Of a DNA stretch of 64,000 nucleotides, positions 1-7,702 are shown one piece after another. Below the pieces are notes generated by a model. The model saw only the letters and a list, made by a program, of their open reading frames with translations, searched no databases and was not told the origin of the DNA. Numbering within the stretch: position 1 is the first letter of the stretch; the number at the start of each line of letters is the position of its first letter. Source of the stretch: DSXH01 sp964532065 (lineage in GTDB: Bacteria; Bacteroidota; Ignavibacteria; Ignavibacteriales; Melioribacteraceae); contig CAZHHG010000008.1 of NCBI GenBank assembly GCA_964532065.1, positions 1-64,000 on the forward strand. The letters are read 5' to 3'. The translations under genes and the position numbers were made by a program.

Positions 1-1438
1 GGGTATAAACACCGAGCATATATTTATGATGCGGGAAATTCAGGGCTCCAAGATTGATAATAGGTTCGCCATCAATTTTAGTTGAAGTAAGAACTGCATA
101 GGATGTAAAAATTACACAGATCACAATAGCGATGTATAAACCATGTTTATTTGCCCTCCTGCTGAATAAGCCCAGTATAAAAATTCCGGCGATACCGCCA
201 GAGAATATCGCATAAAGTTCAAATACAATTCCGAGGACACCCTCACCGCCGGCATAGACATAAATAGTCGCAATTATCAGAGCAGCGAGACCCGAGAAAA
301 CAACAATCCATCTACCTACTTTCAGTTTCTGCTGGTCAGTTGCACCGGGTTTTAATCTTGCATAATAATCTGTCACACCAACTGCGGAGAGGCAGTTAAG
401 GTCGGAATCCAGACTTGAAATTGCTGCAGCAATTAGAGCGGATAAAATCAACCCTGTTAAACCCGGAGGGACCTGTGTTGTAATGAAGTAAGGGAATACC
501 TGATCGGCTTTCAATCCTTCAGGGAGAGTAAAATCGGTAACCTGATAAAATGAAAATAGTGCCGTTCCGATAAACATAAAGAGGGCCCAAACAGGGAGAC
601 TTAAAAGAACACCCATCAAAGCCGCTTTGATAGCGCCTTTTTCTGATTTGGCTGTAAGATATCTTTGAACAATTGTCTGGTCGGTTCCATATTTCTGAAT
701 TCCATAAAAAATTCCATTAAGGACCATTACAAAGAATGTAAGTTTTGCAAAATCAAAATCATACGGACCGAAACCAATTTTATTATTCTCAATAGCATTA
801 GAAATAATCGCACCCGGACCTCCCTCCGGAATAAACAAAATAAGAGCCAGAGCAATTAAACCGCCTCCAATCAGCATGAAGCCCTGGATTACATCAAGCC
901 ATATCACCGCCTCTATTCCGCCCATCATCGTTAATACTATTACAACAATTCCAACTACCCATATTACCGAAAGAGTATCCATTCCGGTCATGCTGGATAA
1001 AGCAAGCCCCATCAGAAAAAAGACCGTCCCCATTTTAGTGAAGTGTGTAAATGTAAAAGCGAGCGACGTATAGATTCTAGCAAAAAATCCGAATCTTTTC
1101 TCAAAGTACTCGTATGTACTAATCCCTATTACTTTTCTGAAAAGCGGAACAACAAACCAGACAAGTCCTGATAGTACAATCACAACCATTATTGCCTGAA
1201 CAAGTAGAATCCAGTTTGATTTAAAACCTTCGCCCGGATATGCAAGAAAGGTGATGCTGCTTATTAAAGTGGCAAGTATGGACATACCGACAGCCCAGGA
1301 GGGTATGGATCTTCCTCCTGCGAAATATGCGTTTGTACTTGTCTGCTTTTTAACGAAGTAAAATCCAACATAGAGTGAAACAATTAATGAAAGGACTATT
1401 ACGATGTAGTCAATCCAATGGAGGGTTTCAGCATACAT
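1..1438 (-). CDS. Sodium:solute symporter (SSS family), C-terminus cut by window edge
   Basis: Translating the minus strand from the ATG at 1438 gives an open frame to the window edge (about 479 residues). It begins MYAETLHWIDYIVIVLSL and has many hydrophobic helices. The FAGGRSIPSWAVG stretch after the first helix and the GTDQTIVQRYLTAKS stretch near the middle are typical of SSS-family Na+-coupled symporters. The start is set by AAGGAG six bases upstream. It would import a sugar, sugar acid or other small organic solute across the inner membrane; the substrate cannot be read from sequence. It lies 14 bases after the DapA-like gene, so it is probably the distal gene of the carbohydrate operon. 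A second, only distantly similar SSS gene lies at 9776-11359. The family call is firm, the substrate unknown. Confidence 0.9.
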   Translation of the reverse strand, partial: MYAETLHWIDYIVIVLSLIVSLYVGFYFVKKQTSTNAYFAGGRSIPSWAVGMSILATLISSITFLAYPGEGFKSNWILLVQAIMVVIVLSGLVWFVVPLFRKVIGISTYEYFEKRFGFFARIYTSLAFTFTHFTKMGTVFFLMGLALSSMTGMDTLSVIWVVGIVVIVLTMMGGIEAVIWLDVIQGFMLIGGGLIALALILFIPEGGPGAIISNAIENNKIGFGPYDFDFAKLTFFVMVLNGIFYGIQKYGTDQTIVQRYLTAKSEKGAIKAALMGVLLSLPVWALFMFIGTALFSFYQVTDFTLPEGLKADQVFPYFITTQVPPGLTGLILSALIAAAISSLDSDLNCLSAVGVTDYYARLKPGATDQQKLKVGRWIVVFSGLAALIIATIYVYAGGEGVLGIVFELYAIFSGGIAGIFILGLFSRRANKHGLYIAIVICVIFTSYAVLTSTKIDGEPIINLGALNFPHHKYMLGVYT

Positions 1439-1452
1439 ACGGTTCTCCTTAA

Positions 1453-2370
1453 TTAATAGAATTCAATTTTCTCTTTTAGTTTTTTCAATTGAGATTTTAT
1501 CTCGTCGACAGTTATTCCGTTCAATTGAGTTAAAGGGGGAAGAACGTATTCTTCACAAAGCGAGAATTCCGACATTAATATTTTTGCGGCGGCAAGGGAT
1601 TCACCAAGAGTCTTGTTTGATTGATATACAGACGCAAGCAGGTCCGTTTCGGACTGCATTCTTTCTGCAAGTGGAAGATTTCCCTCTCGTGCAGCATCAT
1701 ACATCATTTTAAACATACCCGGCGTCATGTTGCCTGTACTGGGTACCAGGCCGTCCGATCCTCTTGAAAGTCCATAACAGCTTTTTGCGGCCCACCCGAT
1801 CAGGTGAGAAAAATCCTCTCTGCTTCTAAACATTTCAATGGATCTATCTAACCGTTCTAAATCCCGTTCTGAATCTTTTAATGCAACTATGTTTGGATGA
1901 TGGCTCAACTTTTCAACAACTTCCAGCGGGATAGACATATGAGTCGTTGCCGTAATATTGTAAATGATCATCGGTTTAGAGATTGAATCGGCAACCGTCT
2001 CAAAGTATTTCTGCATCTGGTCGGGTTGAAGCGCAAAATAACTCGGGACGACAGAGACGATAACATCCGCACCTAAATCAATAAACTCTTTAGCCGATTC
2101 AATTGATTCTTCAACACAATTACCCGAAAGTCCAACGTAAATAATTGTCCTGCCTGAATATTTTTTACATGTAAATTCAACAAGCCTTCTTTTTTCTCGT
2201 ATAGAAATTGAAGGGCCTTCGCCAGTAGTTCCGAGTACAAACGGAAACACTCCTTTTTCTAAAAAGTTATCGACTATTTTTTCAACTGCAGCAAGGTCAA
2301 CGCTGCCATTAATATTGAAAGGTGTAAGCATCGGAACAACAACACCGGCGTATTTTTTTTCTTTTTTCAT
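1453..2370 (-). CDS. DapA/N-acetylneuraminate lyase-family aldolase
   Basis: A 305-residue (beta/alpha)8 class I aldolase or dehydratase. The GTTGEG motif (residues 47-52), the Tyr137 region (IIYNIT) and the Schiff-base Lys165 (VALKDSERD) are all present. The family includes dihydrodipicolinate synthase, N-acetylneuraminate lyase and 2-keto-3-deoxygluconate aldolase. The setting (two sugar symporters, gluconate-dehydrogenase-like SDR, transketolases) favours cleavage of a 2-keto-3-deoxy sugar acid over lysine synthesis; this is inference. The gene follows the split transketolase with a 13-base gap. A paralogue with the same SIPxxVxEKLSHHPNI block lies at 26510-27409, so the locus has two related but diverged aldolases. 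Confidence 0.88.
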   Translation of the reverse strand: MKKEKKYAGVVVPMLTPFNINGSVDLAAVEKIVDNFLEKGVFPFVLGTTGEGPSISIREKRRLVEFTCKKYSGRTIIYVGLSGNCVEESIESAKEFIDLGADVIVSVVPSYFALQPDQMQKYFETVADSISKPMIIYNITATTHMSIPLEVVEKLSHHPNIVALKDSERDLERLDRSIEMFRSREDFSHLIGWAAKSCYGLSRGSDGLVPSTGNMTPGMFKMMYDAAREGNLPLAERMQSETDLLASVYQSNKTLGESLAAAKILMSEFSLCEEYVLPPLTQLNGITVDEIKSQLKKLKEKIEFY

Positions 2371-2383
2371 TAAAGGGCTCTTA

Positions 2384-3316
2384 CTATTTGAGGAATTTTA
2401 TAGTCTCATTAACAATATCAATACTTCTTAAACCGAACTTCTCTTTCATTTCTTCATTAGTTCCTGATTTACCGAATAAGTCCTTAACACCCATTCTTTT
2501 AACTGGAACAGGATAATGTTCTGCAACAACTTCGCATACCGCAGAACCGACTCCACCATATATATTGTGATTATCAACCGTAACAATTCTCCCGGTTTCC
2601 TTAGCGGCTTTAATAATGGCATCAACATCAATCGGTTTAATAGAGCTCATATTAATTACACGTGCATCAATTCCTTTTTTAACAAGCATATCAGCGGCTT
2701 CAAGTGTATCGCCCATCAGGTCGCCGTAAGAAATCAGGGTAACATCGCTTCCCTCTTTAAGAGTGACAGATTTCCCGAGGCGGAATTGATATCCGTCAGG
2801 AACAACCCGGACGACGGGGTCACGGCCTATCCGTATATACATCGGTCCTTTATGAACAGCAGCGTATTTTAATATTTCCTTAGTCTCGAATGCATCAGCG
2901 GGCTGTAGAACCGTCATATTTGCTATTGAACGCATTATCCCGATATCTTCGAGTGACTGATGGCTGGCTCCGTTCAATCCGACGAATAGCCCTGCGTACA
3001 CTCCCAATATTTTTACATTAAAATTTGCAAGAGCAATAGAGACCATAACCTGGTCGCAGGCACGTCTGGAACAGAAAGCGGCAATTGTACATACATACGG
3101 CAGAAGACCAGTAGTGCTTAATCCTGCGGCAACTCCCATCATATTCTGTTCGGCTATACCGATCTGAACGAATCTTTCAGGAAATCTATTAACAAACGGA
3201 GCAGTCTTTGACGCAGTATTGAAATCAGCATCAAGTAATATAAGTGACGGATACTGTTCTCCAAGTTCGATTAGTGTTTGTCCGAGCACATCACGCGGGG
3301 CAATAAGTTCCGACAT
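2384..3316 (-). CDS. Transketolase, C-terminal subunit (split type)
   Basis: A 310-residue protein covering the pyrimidine-binding and C-terminal domains of transketolase. The FVQIGIAEQNMMGVAAGLS segment carries the catalytic Glu of the TPP-binding fold. The IRIGRDPVVR stretch and the C-terminal VVTVDNHNIYGGVGSAVCE domain are also typical. Its partner, the N-terminal TPP-binding half, is encoded just upstream (3355-4254) with a 38-base gap; the two should form one enzyme that moves two-carbon ketol units between sugar phosphates. Split transketolases are common in bacteria and archaea. It is odd that a complete one-chain transketolase is also encoded 4 kb upstream in the same gene group, which suggests the pair has a specialised substrate. 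Confidence 0.92.
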   Translation of the reverse strand: MSELIAPRDVLGQTLIELGEQYPSLILLDADFNTASKTAPFVNRFPERFVQIGIAEQNMMGVAAGLSTTGLLPYVCTIAAFCSRRACDQVMVSIALANFNVKILGVYAGLFVGLNGASHQSLEDIGIMRSIANMTVLQPADAFETKEILKYAAVHKGPMYIRIGRDPVVRVVPDGYQFRLGKSVTLKEGSDVTLISYGDLMGDTLEAADMLVKKGIDARVINMSSIKPIDVDAIIKAAKETGRIVTVDNHNIYGGVGSAVCEVVAEHYPVPVKRMGVKDLFGKSGTNEEMKEKFGLRSIDIVNETIKFLK

Positions 3317-3354
3317 ATATTCTCCAAAATATTTTCAATCGTTTTTGAAAAAAA

Positions 3355-4254
3355 TTATTTCTTTAGTCCCTCTTCAATCTCCTCGTCGGATAAGCCGAGT
3401 TCTTTAAGAGCTTTAACGGCATCCTCGCGGGGCAGATTAGTGGAATGGCTAACCGCAGTATTTTGAATAGATGCTATCCCCTTCCCTTTAATCGTATGTG
3501 CAATAATGACTGTCGGTTTTCCTTTAACTTTTTTTGCAGTCTGGAGTGCATTATAGATTTCTCTTATCGAATGTCCATCAACAGAAATCACATGCCAGCC
3601 GAATGCATCGAGTTTTTTATCGAGCGGCCCTGAAGGGAGAACAACCTCAGTACTATCTGTTAAGGAGAACCGGTTTTGATCTACAAATGCAACTAGGTTA
3701 TCAAGTTTGTAACGGGGAGCCAGCATAAAGGCTTCCCAAACCTGACCTTCATTAATCTCGCCGTCACCCATTACCACAAAGACACGAAAAGATTTTTTCT
3801 GAATCCTGGCCCCGACAGCCATACCGATGCCGACTGATAAACCCTGACCAAGTGCGCCGGTGCTTACTTCGACACCGGGGGTAATTCCAAACTCAGGATG
3901 TCCCTGCATCGGCCCATCAATTTTATAAGGATGTTTTAAATCATCCTGCGACAAAACACCCAACTTTGCAAGAGCGGCATATTGAGCGAAACAACCGTGG
4001 CCCTTCGATAAAATGAAACGGTCTCTATCCTCCCAGAAGGTATTCCGGGGATCATAATTCATTTCATTAAAATAGAGAGCGGTTATAATCTCTATTATAG
4101 AAAGAGATCCGCCGATGTGTCCCGAACCGTATCTGCCATAGATTTTAATAACATCGGCCCTTAGTTGTCTTGCCGCCTCTTCCAGTTTTTTAATTTGAGT
4201 TTCAGCTTCCACAATTATTTCCTTAGAATATTCCACATTCATATTTTCTTTCAC
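3355..4254 (-). CDS. Transketolase, N-terminal subunit (split type)
   Basis: A 299-residue protein matching the N-terminal, TPP-pyrophosphate-binding half of transketolase. Visible motifs are SGHIGGSLS, the HGCFAQYA substrate loop, STGALGQGLS and VMGDGEINEGQVWEAF (GDG with the metal and TPP ligands). The start is a GTG at 4254, supported by GGAG eight bases upstream; an ATG four codons further in is possible but worse placed. It is co-transcribed with the C-terminal subunit at 2384-3316. The gene follows the sulfatase by 26 bases, so sugar-phosphate rearrangement and desulfation may serve the same pathway; that link is from context only. Confidence 0.92.
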   Translation of the reverse strand: MKENMNVEYSKEIIVEAETQIKKLEEAARQLRADVIKIYGRYGSGHIGGSLSIIEIITALYFNEMNYDPRNTFWEDRDRFILSKGHGCFAQYAALAKLGVLSQDDLKHPYKIDGPMQGHPEFGITPGVEVSTGALGQGLSVGIGMAVGARIQKKSFRVFVVMGDGEINEGQVWEAFMLAPRYKLDNLVAFVDQNRFSLTDSTEVVLPSGPLDKKLDAFGWHVISVDGHSIREIYNALQTAKKVKGKPTVIIAHTIKGKGIASIQNTAVSHSTNLPREDAVKALKELGLSDEEIEEGLKK

Positions 4255-4280
4255 CGTAAAAACTCCGTTCCGGATAGATG

Positions 4281-5741
4281 CTAATAATACTGACCAATAG
4301 ATTCGGCACTTTTGGGGTCAAGACCTTCTTTCCATAGCAGTGCCCGCTTAGGATCATAGTCCGGATTAATTTTCATTTCTTTTGCATTAACTTTTTTCCG
4401 CCATGATTTCAGTTTATCCCAAAGTTCTTTAGTTTTTTCGGGCATTTGAGCCGAGAGATCATTTGTTTCACCGATATCATTCTCAATGTCGAATAACGAA
4501 ACCGATTTTGGTTGGTCAAAGAATGATTTTTCATACCATTCAATTAATTTGTACCGGCCTTCCCTGATAGCAGCAGAAGGCATATAACCGAATCGATGGT
4601 AATGCGGGTAATGCCAGTAGATTGCATCGCGTTTGAATTCTCCGGACTGATTGAGAAGCGGTAGAAAACTTACACCGTCAACATTTTCAGGAATCGATTT
4701 AATACCAAGAATTTCAGCGAAAGTAGGAAGAAAGTCGATTCCCGTTACAGGCAGATCGCATTTGGATCCCGGTTTAATAACGCCGGGCCACCTGATTGTA
4801 AGAGGTACTCTGATACCGCCTTCGTATAGCATCGATTTACCTCCTCTTAGAGGATCCTGGGCTTGAAGCTTGTCGTATCCTCCATTGTCCGAATAGAAGA
4901 TTACAATTGTATTGTCTCTTAATTTATAATCGTCAATTTTTTTCAGAACCCTGCCGATCTGGCTATCCATTCTTTCAATCATTGCCCCGATAATCGGATT
5001 GTTTATTAAACGGTCCGATCCCTCTTTCGACTGGTATTTATAGATAAGGTCCGGATGTTCCATAATTGGCCGGTGAGGAATAGAATAAGCAAGATAAAGG
5101 AAGAACGGCTGATCACTATTAGCATCTAAAAACTTAAGAGCTTCATTGGTATTCTCAATTGCATGATGGGCATCGTTTGTAGGATCATCCGTGGGTTCCG
5201 GTTTATCATTAGGATAATCGACATCGAAGCCCTGAGAGCCGGCATCCCCGGGTCTACCCGGTTTATAATTCTTATCAATATTAAGGTGCCATTTTCCAAC
5301 CATTGCTGTCTTATATCCCAGAGGTTTCAGCATTTCGGCAATCGTGGTTTCTTCAAGCGGAAGCCGGTCAACCATTTTAGGGCATTTTAGTTTAGCCCAG
5401 GGATACTGATCCCCAGGAATATATTCAGTCAGATTTAATCTTGCGGGATACTTCCCTGTCATAATGCCGGCTCTTGAAGGCGAGCATGTTGGAGCCGGTG
5501 CATATGCCTGTGTAAAATAGATTCCTTCGCGTGCGATGGAATCTATATTCGGAGTTTCATAAAATTTCGATCCGATATATCCGGTCTGGTTCCAGCCCAT
5601 ATCATCAGCTATAATGAAAACAATATTAGGAGGTGTTCCGTTCTTGGCAATTGAAGTCCGGACCATAGCAGGCAGCATTGAAAGTCCGGCGGCACCAATT
5701 CCCAGCTGACCGAGTTTGTTAATAAATTCTCTTCGTTCCAT
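4281..5741 (-). CDS. Type I sulfatase (arylsulfatase A-like) with Tat signal
   Basis: A 486-residue formylglycine sulfatase. The signature CSPSR begins at Cys86, the residue oxidised to formylglycine, and is followed by AGIMTGKYPARL. Asp46-Asp47 (IIADDMGW) and the later FYSDNGG motif are metal ligands. The N-terminus, RREFINKLG followed by a hydrophobic stretch, is a twin-arginine export signal, so the enzyme probably folds before export to the periplasm. It should hydrolyse sulfate esters on a carbohydrate. The start is supported by AGAGG five bases upstream. A maturase able to convert this Cys without oxygen is encoded at 55159-56469. The exact sulfated substrate is not predictable, but the cluster of carbohydrate genes suggests a sulfated glycan or its breakdown product. 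Confidence 0.93.
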   Translation of the reverse strand: MERREFINKLGQLGIGAAGLSMLPAMVRTSIAKNGTPPNIVFIIADDMGWNQTGYIGSKFYETPNIDSIAREGIYFTQAYAPAPTCSPSRAGIMTGKYPARLNLTEYIPGDQYPWAKLKCPKMVDRLPLEETTIAEMLKPLGYKTAMVGKWHLNIDKNYKPGRPGDAGSQGFDVDYPNDKPEPTDDPTNDAHHAIENTNEALKFLDANSDQPFFLYLAYSIPHRPIMEHPDLIYKYQSKEGSDRLINNPIIGAMIERMDSQIGRVLKKIDDYKLRDNTIVIFYSDNGGYDKLQAQDPLRGGKSMLYEGGIRVPLTIRWPGVIKPGSKCDLPVTGIDFLPTFAEILGIKSIPENVDGVSFLPLLNQSGEFKRDAIYWHYPHYHRFGYMPSAAIREGRYKLIEWYEKSFFDQPKSVSLFDIENDIGETNDLSAQMPEKTKELWDKLKSWRKKVNAKEMKINPDYDPKRALLWKEGLDPKSAESIGQYY

Positions 5742-5785
5742 TTTACCTCTGTGAAAATTTATTATTTAAAATTTTATTTGCTATA

Positions 5786-6874
5786 TCAAGACCAGTTTCT
5801 TAATAGAGTGAGAATCTCACTTACTTCATCTTTACTTTTTACTACCGGCTGAATACAAAGTCCACCCGGTTTTAAATTATTTTTCAAAACAGAATAATCG
5901 TCTTTAGTAAATCGGCCCTTAACTACAAGCGGTTTATTAAACTCCTGTACTTTGTTTAATGAACTTATCATTAAATCAACCGATTCAACATTCGGGTCCT
6001 TTGTTATCTGAAATGCTCTGATAGTATTTACATCAAGAAAGTTTTCTATCAGATGCAATGATGAAGAATGCAAATGAATCAGTGTATAACTTGTAATTCC
6101 GGCCAGTATTTTATCAAGAGGTTTAAGAAATTCATTATATAAATCACTTGAAAAAAGATTTGAATAATCTTCTTGAATCCTGATAACTGGTTCAGGCGCC
6201 CATAATTCGTACTGGCCAATAACATATCCATCCAGATATTTCGGGAGAAGGTAAGATTGAACTCGTAAAAAAGATTCAAGATTTTCTGTAATTTGCTTCA
6301 GCACCTTTTTCGCACCATCGGGATCATCAATAAGAGACATCGCTGCATTCTCAACTCCTAATATTGCGCAAAGTATATCGGAGGGACCTCTTATAATTGA
6401 TTGTCCTATTGGATATTCACCGTTAAATACATCATCATAAACTGTAAAAAATTCGAAATACTTTTTTGCCCAGATGTTGTCGCTGGTGAATGGCAGAATT
6501 TCTACTTCGCTTATTTCATTAAACATTTTCGAGGCAGAAACAGAGCTGTTTGTTGAAATTATCTTACATCCGGTAATCGCTTCCATCCATGGAATTGATG
6601 CAAGAGGCATGGCTGAACGGATTATATCATCGTCAATACTTTCTGTATACTTTAGATATTTAATCTGGTCTTCCACAAAATCTGACGGTGCAATATCCTC
6701 CGGAGAAATTTCATCCAGCTTGAGAAGTGATTGTGCCGCTTTATTATCCTGCCAATAGCTCCATGAATCGAGTCCGGTGCCGACAGTAAATCCTATTAAC
6801 GGACTATCAACCTTTTCTAAAGACCAGAATTTCAGGTGTTTTTCTTTATAGTTATCCGATGGCATTTTTATCAT
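5786..6874 (-). CDS. Uroporphyrinogen decarboxylase (URO-D) superfamily protein
   Basis: A 362-residue protein resembling the URO-D/MtaA-type TIM-barrel family. It has the DILCAILGVENA and SLIDDPDGAKKVLKQ stretches typical of the family, and a His-rich LIHLHSSSLHLIENFL segment followed by FQITKDPNVE. It is not a plausible haem-pathway HemE: there are no porphyrin genes nearby and the N-terminal HemE arginine motif is not seen. Related proteins occur in carbohydrate gene clusters of many Bacteroidota and Planctomycetota, where their role is undefined. It lies between the sulfatase and the SDR in the same orientation. The start may be the first ATG (6874) or the second, four codons in; no strong ribosome site separates them. 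Confidence 0.75.
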   Translation of the reverse strand: MIKMPSDNYKEKHLKFWSLEKVDSPLIGFTVGTGLDSWSYWQDNKAAQSLLKLDEISPEDIAPSDFVEDQIKYLKYTESIDDDIIRSAMPLASIPWMEAITGCKIISTNSSVSASKMFNEISEVEILPFTSDNIWAKKYFEFFTVYDDVFNGEYPIGQSIIRGPSDILCAILGVENAAMSLIDDPDGAKKVLKQITENLESFLRVQSYLLPKYLDGYVIGQYELWAPEPVIRIQEDYSNLFSSDLYNEFLKPLDKILAGITSYTLIHLHSSSLHLIENFLDVNTIRAFQITKDPNVESVDLMISSLNKVQEFNKPLVVKGRFTKDDYSVLKNNLKPGGLCIQPVVKSKDEVSEILTLLRNWS

Positions 6875-6917
6875 AATAATATTCTGTATAAGGTTTTTCA
6901 GTTAGTAAAAACAAAAT

Positions 6918-7682
6918 TCATACACAAGCAAGCATACCGCCATCAACATAAATAATCTGACCGTTAACATAATCGGAAGCGCCTGAAGCTAGAAAAACCA
7001 GAGTACCGACAAGCTCTTCAGGGTCGCCCCATCTGTTCGAAGGAGTTCTTGACCTTAGCCATGTATCGAACTTTTCGTCTTCGTATAACGGTTTGGTCAT
7101 ATCAGTTTTAAAATAGCCGGGCGCAATTCCATTCGTCTGAATGTTATATTTACCCCAATCGGTTGCCATTCCCTTTGTTAAATTTTTTAATCCCCCTTTC
7201 GAGGCAGTATAGGGTGCTATGGTTGGCCTTGCCAGTTCACTCTGTATAGAACAGATGTTTATTATTTTACCAGCCCTCCTTTTGATCATATATTTTGCTA
7301 CAGCTTTCGATACTATAAATGCACCCGTCAGATTAACATCCATTATCTTCTGCCAGTCGTGTAATTTAAATTCTTCAAGCGGAGAGCGGATCTGAATACC
7401 CGCATTGTTAACAAGAATAGATATGGGACCGATCTCTTTTTCAATAGTATTGATATGAGAAGTAACTTCATCTTCATGAGTAACATCGAACTCTGACCCG
7501 TAGGCAATAAATCCCTCTTTATGGAGATGGCTTACTGTCTGGTTCTGACGTGTTTTAGCACGGTCGTTTATAATCACCTTACAGCCGGCTCGCGCTAATC
7601 CTTTTGCAAGAGTTAATCCGATTCCACGGGCCGAACCCGTAACAAGAGCTATTTTACCCGAGATATTAAAGAGATCATTCAT
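6918..7682 (-). CDS. Short-chain dehydrogenase, gluconate 5-dehydrogenase-like
   Basis: A 254-residue classical SDR with the cofactor motif TGSARGIG (residues 15-22), NNAG (92-95), catalytic Ser145, Tyr158 and Lys162 (YTASK), and a C-terminal SDYVNGQIIYVDGG motif. The NDRAKTR segment after the second beta strand suggests NADP(H) or mixed preference. Overall it most resembles the gluconate/idonate 5-dehydrogenase (IdnO/Ga5DH) or 3-oxoacyl-reductase-like group; the gene setting supports a sugar-acid oxidoreductase. AAGGAATACTGAA precedes the ATG. It lies 20 bases downstream of the full-length transketolase, which suggests the product enters the pentose phosphate network. Confidence 0.85.
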   Translation of the reverse strand: MNDLFNISGKIALVTGSARGIGLTLAKGLARAGCKVIINDRAKTRQNQTVSHLHKEGFIAYGSEFDVTHEDEVTSHINTIEKEIGPISILVNNAGIQIRSPLEEFKLHDWQKIMDVNLTGAFIVSKAVAKYMIKRRAGKIINICSIQSELARPTIAPYTASKGGLKNLTKGMATDWGKYNIQTNGIAPGYFKTDMTKPLYEDEKFDTWLRSRTPSNRWGDPEELVGTLVFLASGASDYVNGQIIYVDGGMLACV

Positions 7683-7702
7683 TTCAGTATTCCTTCTTTT
7701 TA

